64,000 nucleotides of DNA from Chitinophagaceae bacterium (GCA_003168265.1 PMSV01000003.1:62001-126000), one strand, 5' to 3'. Positions 51,853 through 61,455 are shown, counted from the stretch's first letter. Program-made: numbers and translations. The notes: generated from the sequence alone by a model not told the origin.

Positions 51853-53117
51853 AGAAAGGATATAAGCAGACTGAGATTGGAGTGATTCCTAGTGATTGGG
51901 AAGTAAAAAGATTAGGAGAGCTTGGAAAGTTTTCCAAAGGGCAGGGAATTAGAAAAGACGAAGCGCAGTCTGGTAATATTCCCTGCATACGATATGGTGA
52001 AATATACACCAAGCATGATAATGTCATTAAAGAGTTCTATTCATTTATTTCTCCTTCAGTAGCAAAAACAGCAAAGAAAATTAAGCAAGGCGATATATTG
52101 TTTGCTGGCTCTGGTGAAACAAAAGAAGAAATCGGCAAGTGTGTCGCTAATCTCATAAGTGAAGAAGCTTATGCTGGTGGCGATATTGTAATTCTATCTC
52201 CATTTAATGCAGACTCCTTACTATTGGGTTATTTACTGAACTCTCCGCCGATTGTAAAACAAAAATCTTCCAAAGGACAAGGCGATGCTGTTGTTCATAT
52301 TTCGGCAAAGGGTTTAAAAGGCGTGGTTATTTCTTTACCGAAAACCAAATCAGAACAATCAGCTATTGCAGCAGTGCTTAGCGAAACTGATAGTTTGATT
52401 ACTAGCCTTGAAAAACTAATTGCCAAAAAAGAGGCGATTAAGAAAGGAACCATGCAGGCATTGCTTACCGGCAAAAAAAGATTGCCGGGGTTTAATAGCA
52501 AATGGCAAAAGAAAAAAATAAAAAGGCTCTTTAAATTTCTTTCAACAGCTAACAACTCTCGTTCTGAATTATCTGATGAAGGAGAAATCGGCTACATACA
52601 TTATGGAGACATTCATACAAAATGGAGCGAGTTTTTAGATGTTTCAACAGAAAGTATTCCGTTTATAAAAAAATACAAGATTAAAGATGTTCCATTTTTA
52701 GAGAATGGGGATTTACTTATTGCAGATGCTTCTGAAGATTATGAAGGACTTTGTGCCTGTATTGAATTAAAGAATGTTAACCATCGTGAAATTGTAGGCG
52801 GCTTGCATACGCTGTTGTTGAGAGGAAACAAAGATGAAATTGCTGATGGATTTAAAGGTTATCTGCTGCATTTAAAAGGTTTCAAAGAAGCAGTTATCAG
52901 AGCTGCGACCGGTATTTCAGTCTATGGCGTTTCTAAAAAAAATCTTGGTGAGATAGAAATAATAATTCCTGATACTAATGAGCAATCTTCAATTGCTGCT
53001 GTAATTTCCGATATGACTACAGAAATAAAACAACTTGAAGAGAAATTGCAGAAGTATAAAGTGATTAAGCAAGGCATGATGCAAAACTTACTCACCGGAA
53101 AAATAAGGTTAGTATGA
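51843..53117 (+). CDS. hsdS: Type I restriction-modification specificity subunit HsdS
   Basis: 424 residues with two target-recognition domains. TRD1 opens KQTEIGVIPSDWEVKRLGEL; the central conserved region is AIAAVLSETDSLITSLEKLI with MQALLTGKKRL; TRD2 follows, and the C-terminal conserved region repeats the pattern (SIAAVISDMTTEIKQLEEKL, MMQNLLTGKIRLV). Each TRD reads one half of a split DNA site. Start overlaps hsdM by 10 bases and end overlaps hsdR by 4, so the three are translationally coupled. Confidence 0.94.
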   Translation: MEVKKGYKQTEIGVIPSDWEVKRLGELGKFSKGQGIRKDEAQSGNIPCIRYGEIYTKHDNVIKEFYSFISPSVAKTAKKIKQGDILFAGSGETKEEIGKCVANLISEEAYAGGDIVILSPFNADSLLLGYLLNSPPIVKQKSSKGQGDAVVHISAKGLKGVVISLPKTKSEQSAIAAVLSETDSLITSLEKLIAKKEAIKKGTMQALLTGKKRLPGFNSKWQKKKIKRLFKFLSTANNSRSELSDEGEIGYIHYGDIHTKWSEFLDVSTESIPFIKKYKIKDVPFLENGDLLIADASEDYEGLCACIELKNVNHREIVGGLHTLLLRGNKDEIADGFKGYLLHLKGFKEAVIRAATGISVYGVSKKNLGEIEIIIPDTNEQSSIAAVISDMTTEIKQLEEKLQKYKVIKQGMMQNLLTGKIRLV

Positions 53118-56100
53118 ATTCCATTGGTCAAATAGAACGGGCTACACAAAACCGGGTAGTGCAGTTGTTTAAAACACAATTACAGTACCGCTATTTGGGT
53201 AATTGGGAAGAAAGGGGCGGTAGCAATATTGAAGAAGATTTGTTGCGCAGCTACTTGCTTCAACACTATGATGCAACTTTGGTGGACAAAGCCATTTATG
53301 AACTTACAAAAACTGCCGGCGACCAGAGCAAAACCCTCTACGAGGTAAACAAAGCGGTATATGGCTTATTACGTTACGGCGTAAAAATTAAACCAGAAGC
53401 CGGAGCCAATACCGAAACCATTGAACTGATTAACTGGAAAGAATGGGTTAAAAATGATTTTTCCGTTGCGGAAGAAGTAACCGTAAAAGGCGAAAACACC
53501 AAACGTCCCGATATTGTTTTATACATCAATGGAATTGCCATTAGTGTTTTGGAATTAAAACGCAGCACCATCTCTATTTCAGAAGGTATCCGTCAGAATT
53601 TGGATAACCAGTCTCCAAAATTTATTGAACGTTTTTTTACAACCGTTCAGTTAGTAATGGCAGGCAATGATACCGAAGGGTTGAAATACGGCTGTATTGA
53701 AACCAAAGAGAAATATTACCTGCAATGGAAAGAGGACAGTGAAGAAGAAAATGTATTAAATAAAGGCGTCGTGCATTTATGCAACAAGCAACACCTGCTT
53801 GAAATGGTTTATGACTTTATTGTATTTGACAGAGGACAGAAAAAATATTGCAGGCACAACCAGTACTTCGGTTGCAAAGCCGCACAGGAACATATACGTA
53901 AAAGAGAAGGCGGCATCATCTGGCATACACAAGGCAGCGGAAAAAGCCTTACGATGGTCTGGCTCACCCGCTGGATAAAAGAAAATATTACCGGCAGCCG
54001 TGTTTTGATTATTACTGACCGGGAGGAACTAGACGGACAGATTGAGAAAGTATATAACGGTGTAGGTGAAAAAATTGTACGCACCACCAGCGGAAAAGAC
54101 TTGATTGAAAAACTCAATGCCACTACGCCCTGGTTGTTGTGTTCTCTTATTCACAAGTTTGGCAGAAAGGAAGAAGGTGATGTGGAGGAATATGTGCAGC
54201 AGATACGACAAAGCTTGCCATCAGATTTTAAAGCTAAAGGGGATATTTATGTGTTTGTGGACGAGTGTCACCGAACCCAAAGCGGCAAGCTCCACACAGC
54301 CATGAAAAAGATTTTACCAAATGCTTTATTTATTGGCTTTACCGGCACTCCATTGTTGAAAAAAGATAAGGAAAGCAGCATGGAAGTATTTGGCAAGTAT
54401 ATTCATACCTACAAGTTTGATGAAGCGGTAAAAGATAAGGTGGTGCTTGACCTCAGATATGAAGCCCGTAATGTTGATCAACAAATCAATTCTCAGGAAG
54501 GCATTGACAGGTGGTTTAATGCAAAGACAAAAGGACTGAGTGATTTTGCAATCACTGAATTAAAAAAACGCTGGGGAACGCTGCAAAAAGTATTAAGTAG
54601 TCGTACCAGGATAGCAAGAATTGTAGCAGATATATTGCTGGATATGGAGGAAAGGGAAAGGCTGCAAAACGGCCGGGGCAATGCCATATTAGTGGCGGGC
54701 AGTATTTTCCAGGCATGCAGGTATTATGAACTCTTCCAGGAAGCTGGCTTTACCAAATGTGCGATCATTACTTCATACAATCCATCCATTTCAGATATAA
54801 AAGGCGAAACCGTGGTGGAAGAAGCTGACACAGAAAATGTTTTCAAGTACGACACCTACCTAAAAATGCTCAATGGCAAAAAACCGGAGGATTTTGAAGA
54901 GGAAGTAAAGAAAAAATTTGTGGATGAACCGGCGCAAATGAAGCTGCTGATTGTGGTGGATAAACTGCTTACCGGTTTCGATGCACCTCCGGCCACTTAC
55001 CTATACATTGACAGCAGTATGCAGGACCACGGTTTGTTTCAGGCAATATGCAGAGTAAACCGTTTGGATGGTGATGATAAGGAATACGGCTATATCGTTG
55101 ACTATAAGGATTTGTTTAAGAGAATGGAAAAAGCAGTGGATGATTATACTTCCGGCGCTTTCGATGGCTATGAACAGGAAGATGTACAGGGCTTAATGAA
55201 TGACCGCTTGCAAAAAGGAAAAGAAAGATTAGATGAATGTTTGGAAAGCATCAAGGCTTTGGTAGAATCTATCAGTAATGTAAAAGATTCATTTACCTGC
55301 ATCCGCTATTTCTGCGGCAACCCTGAAAATGCAGATGACCTGAAAGAAACAGAGCAAAAGCGGATTGCTTTATACAAACATACTGTTGCATTGATAAGGG
55401 CTTACGCCAATATTGCCAATGAAATGGAAGAAGCAGGTTATTCCAAAACAGAAATCGAACAAATAAAAGATGATGTAAAGTTTTTTGAAAATCTACGGCA
55501 GGAAATAAAAATTGCCAGTCGGGATTATATTGACCTGAAACAGTATGAACCTGCAATGCGGCATTTGATTGATACTTACATCAGTGCGGGAGAAAGTAAA
55601 GTGGTTTCAGCTTTCGACGATTTCACCTTGTTGGAACTGATTGTTGAGAGCGGCCTTGAAAAGGCAACAGAAAATTTACCTGATGGCATCCGAAGGAATA
55701 AAGAAGCAATGGCAGAAACCATTGAAAACAATATCCGCCGGTTGATTATAGATGAAATGCCTACCAATCCAAAGTATTATGAAAAAATGTCTGTATTGCT
55801 GGGTGAGTTAATACAATCAAGAAAAGAAGAAGCAAAAGAATACAAGAAGTATTTGGACAAGCTAGTTGACCTAATAAAAAGAGTAATTAAGCCAGAAACG
55901 TCAAAAGATTATCCCAAAACATTGAACACAAAAGCCAAAAGGGCTTTGTTTGATAACCTGAAGCGCAATGAACAATTAGCCCTGGAAATTGATGCAGCTA
56001 TTATCGCGGTTAAAAAAGATGATTGGCGGGGTAATAAGCAAAAGGAAAGAGAAATAAAAATTGCAATTGTTGAACTGATAGAAGATGAAGCATTGGCAGC

Positions 56101-56143
56101 AACAATTTTTGATATTGTGGAAAAGCAAACACAGGACTATTGA
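53114..56143 (+). CDS. hsdR: Type I restriction endonuclease subunit HsdR
   Basis: 1009 residues. The N-terminal nuclease has RPDIVLYI (131-138) and LELK (146-149), the PD-(D/E)XK residues; the SF2 translocase has Walker A QGSGKS (273-278), DECH (383-386) and GFTGTPLL, followed by DKLLTGFDAP and ICRVNRLDGDDKEYG. The C-terminal helical region binds the methylase core. It translocates and cuts unmodified DNA. All motifs are intact, so the system appears functional. The protease gene begins 1 base after its stop. Confidence 0.95.
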   Translation: MNSIGQIERATQNRVVQLFKTQLQYRYLGNWEERGGSNIEEDLLRSYLLQHYDATLVDKAIYELTKTAGDQSKTLYEVNKAVYGLLRYGVKIKPEAGANTETIELINWKEWVKNDFSVAEEVTVKGENTKRPDIVLYINGIAISVLELKRSTISISEGIRQNLDNQSPKFIERFFTTVQLVMAGNDTEGLKYGCIETKEKYYLQWKEDSEEENVLNKGVVHLCNKQHLLEMVYDFIVFDRGQKKYCRHNQYFGCKAAQEHIRKREGGIIWHTQGSGKSLTMVWLTRWIKENITGSRVLIITDREELDGQIEKVYNGVGEKIVRTTSGKDLIEKLNATTPWLLCSLIHKFGRKEEGDVEEYVQQIRQSLPSDFKAKGDIYVFVDECHRTQSGKLHTAMKKILPNALFIGFTGTPLLKKDKESSMEVFGKYIHTYKFDEAVKDKVVLDLRYEARNVDQQINSQEGIDRWFNAKTKGLSDFAITELKKRWGTLQKVLSSRTRIARIVADILLDMEERERLQNGRGNAILVAGSIFQACRYYELFQEAGFTKCAIITSYNPSISDIKGETVVEEADTENVFKYDTYLKMLNGKKPEDFEEEVKKKFVDEPAQMKLLIVVDKLLTGFDAPPATYLYIDSSMQDHGLFQAICRVNRLDGDDKEYGYIVDYKDLFKRMEKAVDDYTSGAFDGYEQEDVQGLMNDRLQKGKERLDECLESIKALVESISNVKDSFTCIRYFCGNPENADDLKETEQKRIALYKHTVALIRAYANIANEMEEAGYSKTEIEQIKDDVKFFENLRQEIKIASRDYIDLKQYEPAMRHLIDTYISAGESKVVSAFDDFTLLELIVESGLEKATENLPDGIRRNKEAMAETIENNIRRLIIDEMPTNPKYYEKMSVLLGELIQSRKEEAKEYKKYLDKLVDLIKRVIKPETSKDYPKTLNTKAKRALFDNLKRNEQLALEIDAAIIAVKKDDWRGNKQKEREIKIAIVELIEDEALAATIFDIVEKQTQDY

Positions 56144-56144
56144 A

Positions 56145-56858
56145 ATGAGGCAAATAACTGTAAGCAATATTGAAATTGATGTGGAAAAGAAGGCGATAAA
56201 AAATCTTCACTTGGGCGTGTACCCACCCAACGGCAGGGTACGCATTGCTGCACCATTGAGAGTAAATGATGAATCAATACGTTTATTTGCTATTTCAAAA
56301 CTAAGCTGGATAAAAAAACAGCAACGCAGTTTTGCAGCACAGGAAAGAGAGACAGAGAGGGAGTTTATTTCAGGCGAAAGCCATTACTTCAATGGCAGGC
56401 GTTATTTAATGAATATTATTCCCACCACTGGTAAAGCAACAGTTGTATTGCGGTATAAGTATATTGACCTATATGTAAAGCCCGGCAGCAGCCGAAAACA
56501 TAAAGCATCAGTAGTTGCAAAATTTTACAGGAATTATCTGAACGAACAAATACCTCCTTTGCTTGCGAAGTGGGAAAAGAAAATGAAGGTGAAAGTTAAT
56601 GAATATTGGATAAAGCAGATGAAGACTAAATGGGGTACTTGCAATATTGAGGTTAAACGAATTTGGGTAAATCTTGAATTGGCTAAAAAACCTTTACCGT
56701 GTTTGGAATACATTGTGGTGCATGAAATGGTTCACTTGTTAGAGAGACATCATAACGACACGTTTGTAGCTTACATAGATAAATTCTTACCTCGATGGAA
56801 AACACTGAAAAGTGAGCTAAATAAATCACCTGTTAGCCACGTTGATTGGGAGTATTGA
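56145..56858 (+). CDS. YgjP/M48-like zinc metallopeptidase of the R-M operon
   Basis: 237 residues from the ATG at 56145, 1 base after the hsdR stop. The zincin motif HEMVH (193-197) with a downstream His in RHHND and the KTKWGTCN segment (160-167) define the YgjP-like (DUF45) family. These cytosolic putative proteases are often found beside type I hsdR genes. It may control levels of the restriction subunit, as ClpXP does in E. coli, but that is inference. Confidence 0.87.
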   Translation: MRQITVSNIEIDVEKKAIKNLHLGVYPPNGRVRIAAPLRVNDESIRLFAISKLSWIKKQQRSFAAQERETEREFISGESHYFNGRRYLMNIIPTTGKATVVLRYKYIDLYVKPGSSRKHKASVVAKFYRNYLNEQIPPLLAKWEKKMKVKVNEYWIKQMKTKWGTCNIEVKRIWVNLELAKKPLPCLEYIVVHEMVHLLERHHNDTFVAYIDKFLPRWKTLKSELNKSPVSHVDWEY

Positions 56859-56969
56859 TTCAAAACCATATTCCGCGGGAAAACAGAAAGAAAATAATGA
56901 TTTCCAAATCCTCTCTGGAAGCGCCGTACAGGTGATGGAAGTTGCAAAAAGTAAAATAAACCAAAGCCA

Positions 56970-57209
56970 ATGCAAGAAAAAAAGAAAATACGGGCAGTAT
57001 TCAAAGAAGAACTACAAAATCTTTTGTTGTCTTTAAATGAAATTGAACCTATTAATAATGGAGAGAGAATGTGTATTGTCTGTTCTAAAGTTATCACCTT
57101 GGAAAATATTCAATTGCTAATTCCTCGTTCTGGAAATAGTATCGAATATGTATGCGACAGTCCAACTTGCGTTGAAGCATACAATCGCAAAAAAGAGACT
57201 AAACCATGA
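56970..57209 (+). CDS. Small zinc-finger-like protein, partner of the membrane S1-array protein
   Basis: 79 residues: a basic N-terminal helix (MQEKKKIRAVFKEELQNLLL), then CIVC (Cys35, Cys38) and CDSPTC (Cys62, Cys67), a four-cysteine zinc knuckle. No family recognised. Its stop overlaps the start of the 850-residue gene by 4 bases, so the two are translated as a unit. The preceding 111 bases (56859-56969) have no gene and may hold its promoter. Confidence 0.7.
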   Translation: MQEKKKIRAVFKEELQNLLLSLNEIEPINNGERMCIVCSKVITLENIQLLIPRSGNSIEYVCDSPTCVEAYNRKKETKP

Positions 57210-59758
57210 ATAAATTAGTTGAAACAATTCTTATTTACATTCCCTTATCTCTACTTCTAATTTTAGCAGGTATTTTTTTAGGCGGAGAAGTATGGGCAAA
57301 AGGAAAAACTGTATTAGGTGACATTCTGAAATTTTTTGGATGGGCTGGAAAAAGTGTAAGAAAATTAAGTGTAAAAAGCGAATATGAAGGAACAATTAAT
57401 TCAATTATTCAGGATTATAATAAAAACTTTGAAAGCCCGATTCTACACTCTTGCAAAATAGAATGGGTCACTTCTGGCAATCAGCAAAATATATTAAAAG
57501 AAAATGAGGCGATAATATGTTTAAGTTTTGACAAAAAAGACCATAACCTTAACTTTTATAATGCTATTTTGAATTTTGTTCAAACCGCTGTAATTGCGAA
57601 AGCAAAAGACTACTTAGCCAAGCATTCCTCAAAGGCAATTGATCTTCTTACTACCCATATTATTCTTAGGAATAACAGAAAGGAGGTTCTTACAACATTT
57701 AGAAAAAAGCTGCTTGATTTTGACGATGCAACAAAACGAGAGTTTGAAGAACTTGCTCCAACAAACGATAGAGGGTTATTCTTGCATATTCTACTGCCTG
57801 AATTTCACTATTATGGAGAACTTATTGATACTCTTCCTCCAAATTCGGAGTATAATACTGAGGCAAATGGATTGCTGCATTGGTTTAAAGAATTGGCAAC
57901 AAGGGAATTTGATGAAAGAACAAATCTTAAGTATGTAACAAAGAATTTAAAGGTTGGGGTTATACTTGTTGGAAAAGATGAAACTTGGGATACACAAGGT
58001 GCAGCAGCTTATACCAAATGGGCCGATTATTATTCAACCGAAAATTATAATTCTGTTTATGTTCTGGCTAGGGGAAGTAATGGTTATGAGAGGGCAACAA
58101 TCGTAACAAAAATTCTGACGCATTCAAAGGGGTTTGACCAGATAAATAAAAATCCGAAAATAAAATGTGTTTCAGTAGATGGCAAAGAATACGTTGTAAC
58201 CTGTTACTCATTACGACCAAACAAAGCAACTATAGCATACTTGGCTTGGGAAAATTTGAAGGAGTGTTACACGGAAAGCAAAGTTGTTCCAGCAATTGTT
58301 GATAGTGTTCAAAAGGAAAATATCGTTGTCAATGCTTTCGGATTAAAATTTGAAATGCCCAATAGTTTGCTTTCTGAAATTGAAATTTCCGATGCGAGAA
58401 GGATTTTTAAATCGGAAGATGAACTATATCTGAATATAACTGAGTTTGATAGTGACAGACAGCATCTAGTTCTTAGTAATCAGGGCACAGTTTCCGATCC
58501 TAAACATTATGTAGATGCCATTTTAAAAAGTAATAAGGTTTATTCTTGTTTTGTTGAAAAAATACAGACAGATAGATACGGTTGGCAACATGGTTTGAAA
58601 GTGTCAAATCCTGAATTAAAATCGTGGATATACATTCCTAAGTCCAATCTAACTGCAAGCCGATTTTTAGACCTAAATACAAAGTATCCTAAAGGAACTG
58701 AACTTAATGTGGTCATAGAAAAATATAATTCAAGTGCTGCAAATTTTGTCGGTTCGTTGGAATTGTTAGTAAATCCTTGGGAGACAGATTTAGCCAAACG
58801 ATTGCAAGCAGGAGATTCGATGACTGTAGTAGTTAAACAGATTAATGAGTTTTCGGTTATATGCGAAATAGAAGAAGGCTTAGAGTGTGGTTTTGCACGT
58901 CAGGAAATTTCTTGGAAACCGGAAGATTGTAACACTTCTAAGTTTAAGGTTGACGACGAAGTAGATGTTAAAATCCTATCAGTTGATATTGATAGAAGAA
59001 GGATTGATGTTTCAATTAAGCGATTGAATAAAACTCCTGAACTTGAATATTACGATGCTAATTTCAACAAAATCGCAGATGTGGAAATAGCATGGGTGGT
59101 ACCAGATAAGGGCATTGCTGTTAGATATCCAGGAAGCAAAAATACTGGATTCATTCATTGGTTTGAAATAGTTTGGGGTTCTGTTGGAAGATTTGAATTA
59201 CTATATAAGCCCGGAGATAAAATAAAGGCACTTGTTTCAGAATTTGACGCTGAAAAAAATACTGTTAAATTCAGCATTAAAAGAAGATATATTCATCAAT
59301 TTGAAAACTGGTCAGCAGTAATTGATGAAAACGATCCCATAGAAGGCAAAGTGATTGGCTATTTTGAAAATAGTGTGCAGATTGAGCTATCGAAGAATGG
59401 ATATACAGTGCAAGCATTTATCCTAAGAAAACATATTTCTAATTATGCGTTTATTGAAAAGGATGATTTGACATTTTATTTACCAATAGGTGAATATTTC
59501 CATTTTTATATTTTAGAAATAAATGAAGACAGGAAAACTGTTTCTTTAACAAGAACGGAATATTTGGAGGCACAAGAAGCACCGGAATATGGTGATAAGG
59601 TTGGAGTTGTGTATGTTAAAGAAAACAGCCATAAGGGATATTTTTATTCTAATGAATTAGAAGGCTGGACAAATGTCCCAGAGAAAAATATCCATCTTGG
59701 TTCGAGAATAGAAGTCATTTCTGTTTCACACTCTACAGGGGAGTATGAAATAATTTAA
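57206..59758 (+). CDS. Membrane-anchored protein with an array of S1/OB-like repeats
   Basis: 850 residues. One membrane helix at 7-28, a cytosolic domain at about 60-350 of no recognised fold, then five or six consecutive S1/OB-like modules: about 360-425, 440-520, 523-607 (the clearest, LAKRLQAGDSMTVVVKQINE to VDVKILSVDIDRRRIDVSIK), 620-693, 699-785 and 795-845. Ribosomal protein S1 has a similar array but no membrane anchor. It may hold or sense RNA or ribosomes at the inner membrane. The gene is AT-rich (18 of 60 bases G+C in the line at 57541), suggesting transfer. Function unknown; defence is likely from context. Confidence 0.6.
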   Translation: MNKLVETILIYIPLSLLLILAGIFLGGEVWAKGKTVLGDILKFFGWAGKSVRKLSVKSEYEGTINSIIQDYNKNFESPILHSCKIEWVTSGNQQNILKENEAIICLSFDKKDHNLNFYNAILNFVQTAVIAKAKDYLAKHSSKAIDLLTTHIILRNNRKEVLTTFRKKLLDFDDATKREFEELAPTNDRGLFLHILLPEFHYYGELIDTLPPNSEYNTEANGLLHWFKELATREFDERTNLKYVTKNLKVGVILVGKDETWDTQGAAAYTKWADYYSTENYNSVYVLARGSNGYERATIVTKILTHSKGFDQINKNPKIKCVSVDGKEYVVTCYSLRPNKATIAYLAWENLKECYTESKVVPAIVDSVQKENIVVNAFGLKFEMPNSLLSEIEISDARRIFKSEDELYLNITEFDSDRQHLVLSNQGTVSDPKHYVDAILKSNKVYSCFVEKIQTDRYGWQHGLKVSNPELKSWIYIPKSNLTASRFLDLNTKYPKGTELNVVIEKYNSSAANFVGSLELLVNPWETDLAKRLQAGDSMTVVVKQINEFSVICEIEEGLECGFARQEISWKPEDCNTSKFKVDDEVDVKILSVDIDRRRIDVSIKRLNKTPELEYYDANFNKIADVEIAWVVPDKGIAVRYPGSKNTGFIHWFEIVWGSVGRFELLYKPGDKIKALVSEFDAEKNTVKFSIKRRYIHQFENWSAVIDENDPIEGKVIGYFENSVQIELSKNGYTVQAFILRKHISNYAFIEKDDLTFYLPIGEYFHFYILEINEDRKTVSLTRTEYLEAQEAPEYGDKVGVVYVKENSHKGYFYSNELEGWTNVPEKNIHLGSRIEVISVSHSTGEYEII

Positions 59759-59857
59759 TATTCATTTACCCCCTTTGGAAGCCTTCAGGAAATACGCAGG
59801 GGCATCCAGGCATAGGAAGAAGAAACAAAAGGCATGATTGAAAAAATTATCGAATAA
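59759..59857 (+). pseudogene. 3' relic of a second type I hsdM
   Basis: The frame ending TAA at 59855-59857 reads TPFGSLQEIRRGIQA, stop, EEETKGMIEKIIE, stop. Apart from the TAG this matches the usual C-terminus of HsdM proteins (a proline-rich turn, then EIRxxIxALEEETxGLLxEI). It abuts the AlbA_2 gene as TAAATG, the coupling expected in operons that carry such a gene between hsdM and hsdS. Only about 33 codons remain, so this is the scar of a replaced R-M system. Confidence 0.6.
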
Positions 59858-61342
59858 ATGAGCCTTCCCGTAAATATCGAACAAATCCTAAACGGCCAAA
59901 CGGTTGAATGGGAACGTATTGAATGTAAGCAGGGCTGGAATCCTGAAGATGTAATACATACCATTGGCGCTTTTGCAAACGATATCAACAATTGGGGAGG
60001 TGGTTATATTTTTATTGGTGTAGCAGAAAAGGATGGTATAGCCCAATTGCCTCCTGTTGGCTTACATGCAGGAAGCCTTGACGGGATTCAAAAAGAACTT
60101 TTAAACCTGGGCCATAAAATACAACCCTATTATGCCTCGGTTTATCAACCCTATATATTTGCCGGTAAACATATTTTAGTCATATGGGTTCCCGGCGGCG
60201 ATAACCGACCTTATAAAGTCCCGTCAACATTAGGGGCTAAAGGGCAACACAGGTATTATGTAAGGCGTGGCTCAAGTTCTGTAATAGCTAACCAGCAGGA
60301 AGAGCTTTTATTGCTTGAAATGGCAAAACGAATTCCTTTTGATGACCGGGTTAATCATCATTCAAAAATAGAGGACTTAAGCTTTGGGTTGATCAGATCT
60401 TTTCTTGAAGAAATAAAAAGTGACTTGGCAAAAGAAGCCGCCCACATGCCGTTAAGTGAATTGGCACAACAAATGCGCATTGCCGGTGGACCGCCTGAAG
60501 CCCTGTTGCCATTGAATGTGGGGCTGTTGTTTTTTTCTGAAAAGCCGAATAAATTCTTCCCAGGTGCTAAAACAGATATTGTTATTCACCAGGACAAGTC
60601 AGGCACTGTGTTCTCGGAAAAAATACTTACCGGGCCTATTCAGCAGCAGTTGAGAAATGCGCTGTCATTTATTCAAACCAATGTCATCAAAGAAAAAGTC
60701 ATTAAAGTATCTGCAAGGGTTGAAGCAGAAAGAGTGTACAATTTTCCATTAGCTGCCGTAGAGGAAGTAATAGCCAATGCTTTTTATCACCGGAGCTATG
60801 AGCAGGACAGTCCCATAGAAATAAATTGTTTTCCTGATCGAATTGAGGTGCTAAGTTTTCCGGGCCCGTTGCCTCCTGTTACAAAGGCTATTCTTAAAAA
60901 AGAAAAAAGAATTGTGGCGAGGAAATACCGTAATCGCAGGGTGGGTGATTTTTTAAAAGAACTGAGGCTTACCGAAGGAAGAGCAACCGGTTTTCCCACC
61001 ATTTATAATAGTATGCAGCAAAACGGTTCGCCCAAGCCGATATTTGACACGGATGATGAGTACACTTACTTTTTAGCTGTATTACCTGTACATCCTGCAT
61101 TTATAGTAAATGCTGAAGAGCCTACGGAAAAAGAACTTCAGGTTTTATTGTATTGTATAAAACCCAAAAAGCGGACAGCCATTTTGAAAAAAATCGGGCT
61201 GAGCAATCATGCAAAAAATTACCAGAAGTATATAGTGCCGTTGATTGAAAAGGGTTGGCTGGCTTATACCCTACCGGATATCCCTACCAGCCCTAACCAG
61301 CAATATGTAACCACCGAGAAAGGGAGGCAGGTATTAGGATAG
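59858..61342 (+). CDS. AlbA_2/Schlafen-type ATP-binding regulator
   Basis: 494 residues. The N-terminal AlbA_2 domain (about 10-150) has VEWERIECKQGW and the AFANDINNWGGGYIFIGV core; a HATPase_c_4-like domain follows (VEEVIANAFYHRSYEQDSPI, EVLSFPGPLP, RAVGDFLKEL-like NRRVGDFLKELRL, GRATGFPTI), and a winged-helix tail (RTAILKKIGLSNHAKNYQKY). Such proteins often sit inside type I R-M operons and may bind DNA or RNA and ATP. It starts right after a relic of hsdM, which supports an R-M origin. Confidence 0.85.
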   Translation: MSLPVNIEQILNGQTVEWERIECKQGWNPEDVIHTIGAFANDINNWGGGYIFIGVAEKDGIAQLPPVGLHAGSLDGIQKELLNLGHKIQPYYASVYQPYIFAGKHILVIWVPGGDNRPYKVPSTLGAKGQHRYYVRRGSSSVIANQQEELLLLEMAKRIPFDDRVNHHSKIEDLSFGLIRSFLEEIKSDLAKEAAHMPLSELAQQMRIAGGPPEALLPLNVGLLFFSEKPNKFFPGAKTDIVIHQDKSGTVFSEKILTGPIQQQLRNALSFIQTNVIKEKVIKVSARVEAERVYNFPLAAVEEVIANAFYHRSYEQDSPIEINCFPDRIEVLSFPGPLPPVTKAILKKEKRIVARKYRNRRVGDFLKELRLTEGRATGFPTIYNSMQQNGSPKPIFDTDDEYTYFLAVLPVHPAFIVNAEEPTEKELQVLLYCIKPKKRTAILKKIGLSNHAKNYQKYIVPLIEKGWLAYTLPDIPTSPNQQYVTTEKGRQVLG

Positions 61343-61345
61343 CAG

Positions 61346-61455
61346 CTTGTGCACAAACGAGTGTACAAGCAGTGGGTAAGCTAAGAGATTAAACTTGAAC
61401 TGAATTATTGGAAAAATTGGTTACTTATTAACTTATACACCAGCGAGTGTATAAG
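61346..61455. repeat. Two related inverted repeats 86 bases apart
   Basis: Copy 1 (61346-61369): CTTGTGCAC, 6 bases, GTGTACAAG, one mismatch. Copy 2 (61432-61455): CTTATACAC, 6 bases, GTGTATAAG, perfect. Loops end CGA in both and both are followed by CAGTG; a further half-site GTGTACAAG follows copy 2. They lie between the AlbA_2 and Mrr genes and look like operator sites. The rest of the gap 61343-61504 shows nothing else. Confidence 0.6.

Noticed and set aside
51843-53117. Internal repeats in hsdS as a possible phase-variable or CRISPR-like repeat
   Set aside because: They are the normal pair of conserved regions of HsdS. No CRISPR array was seen anywhere in the window.
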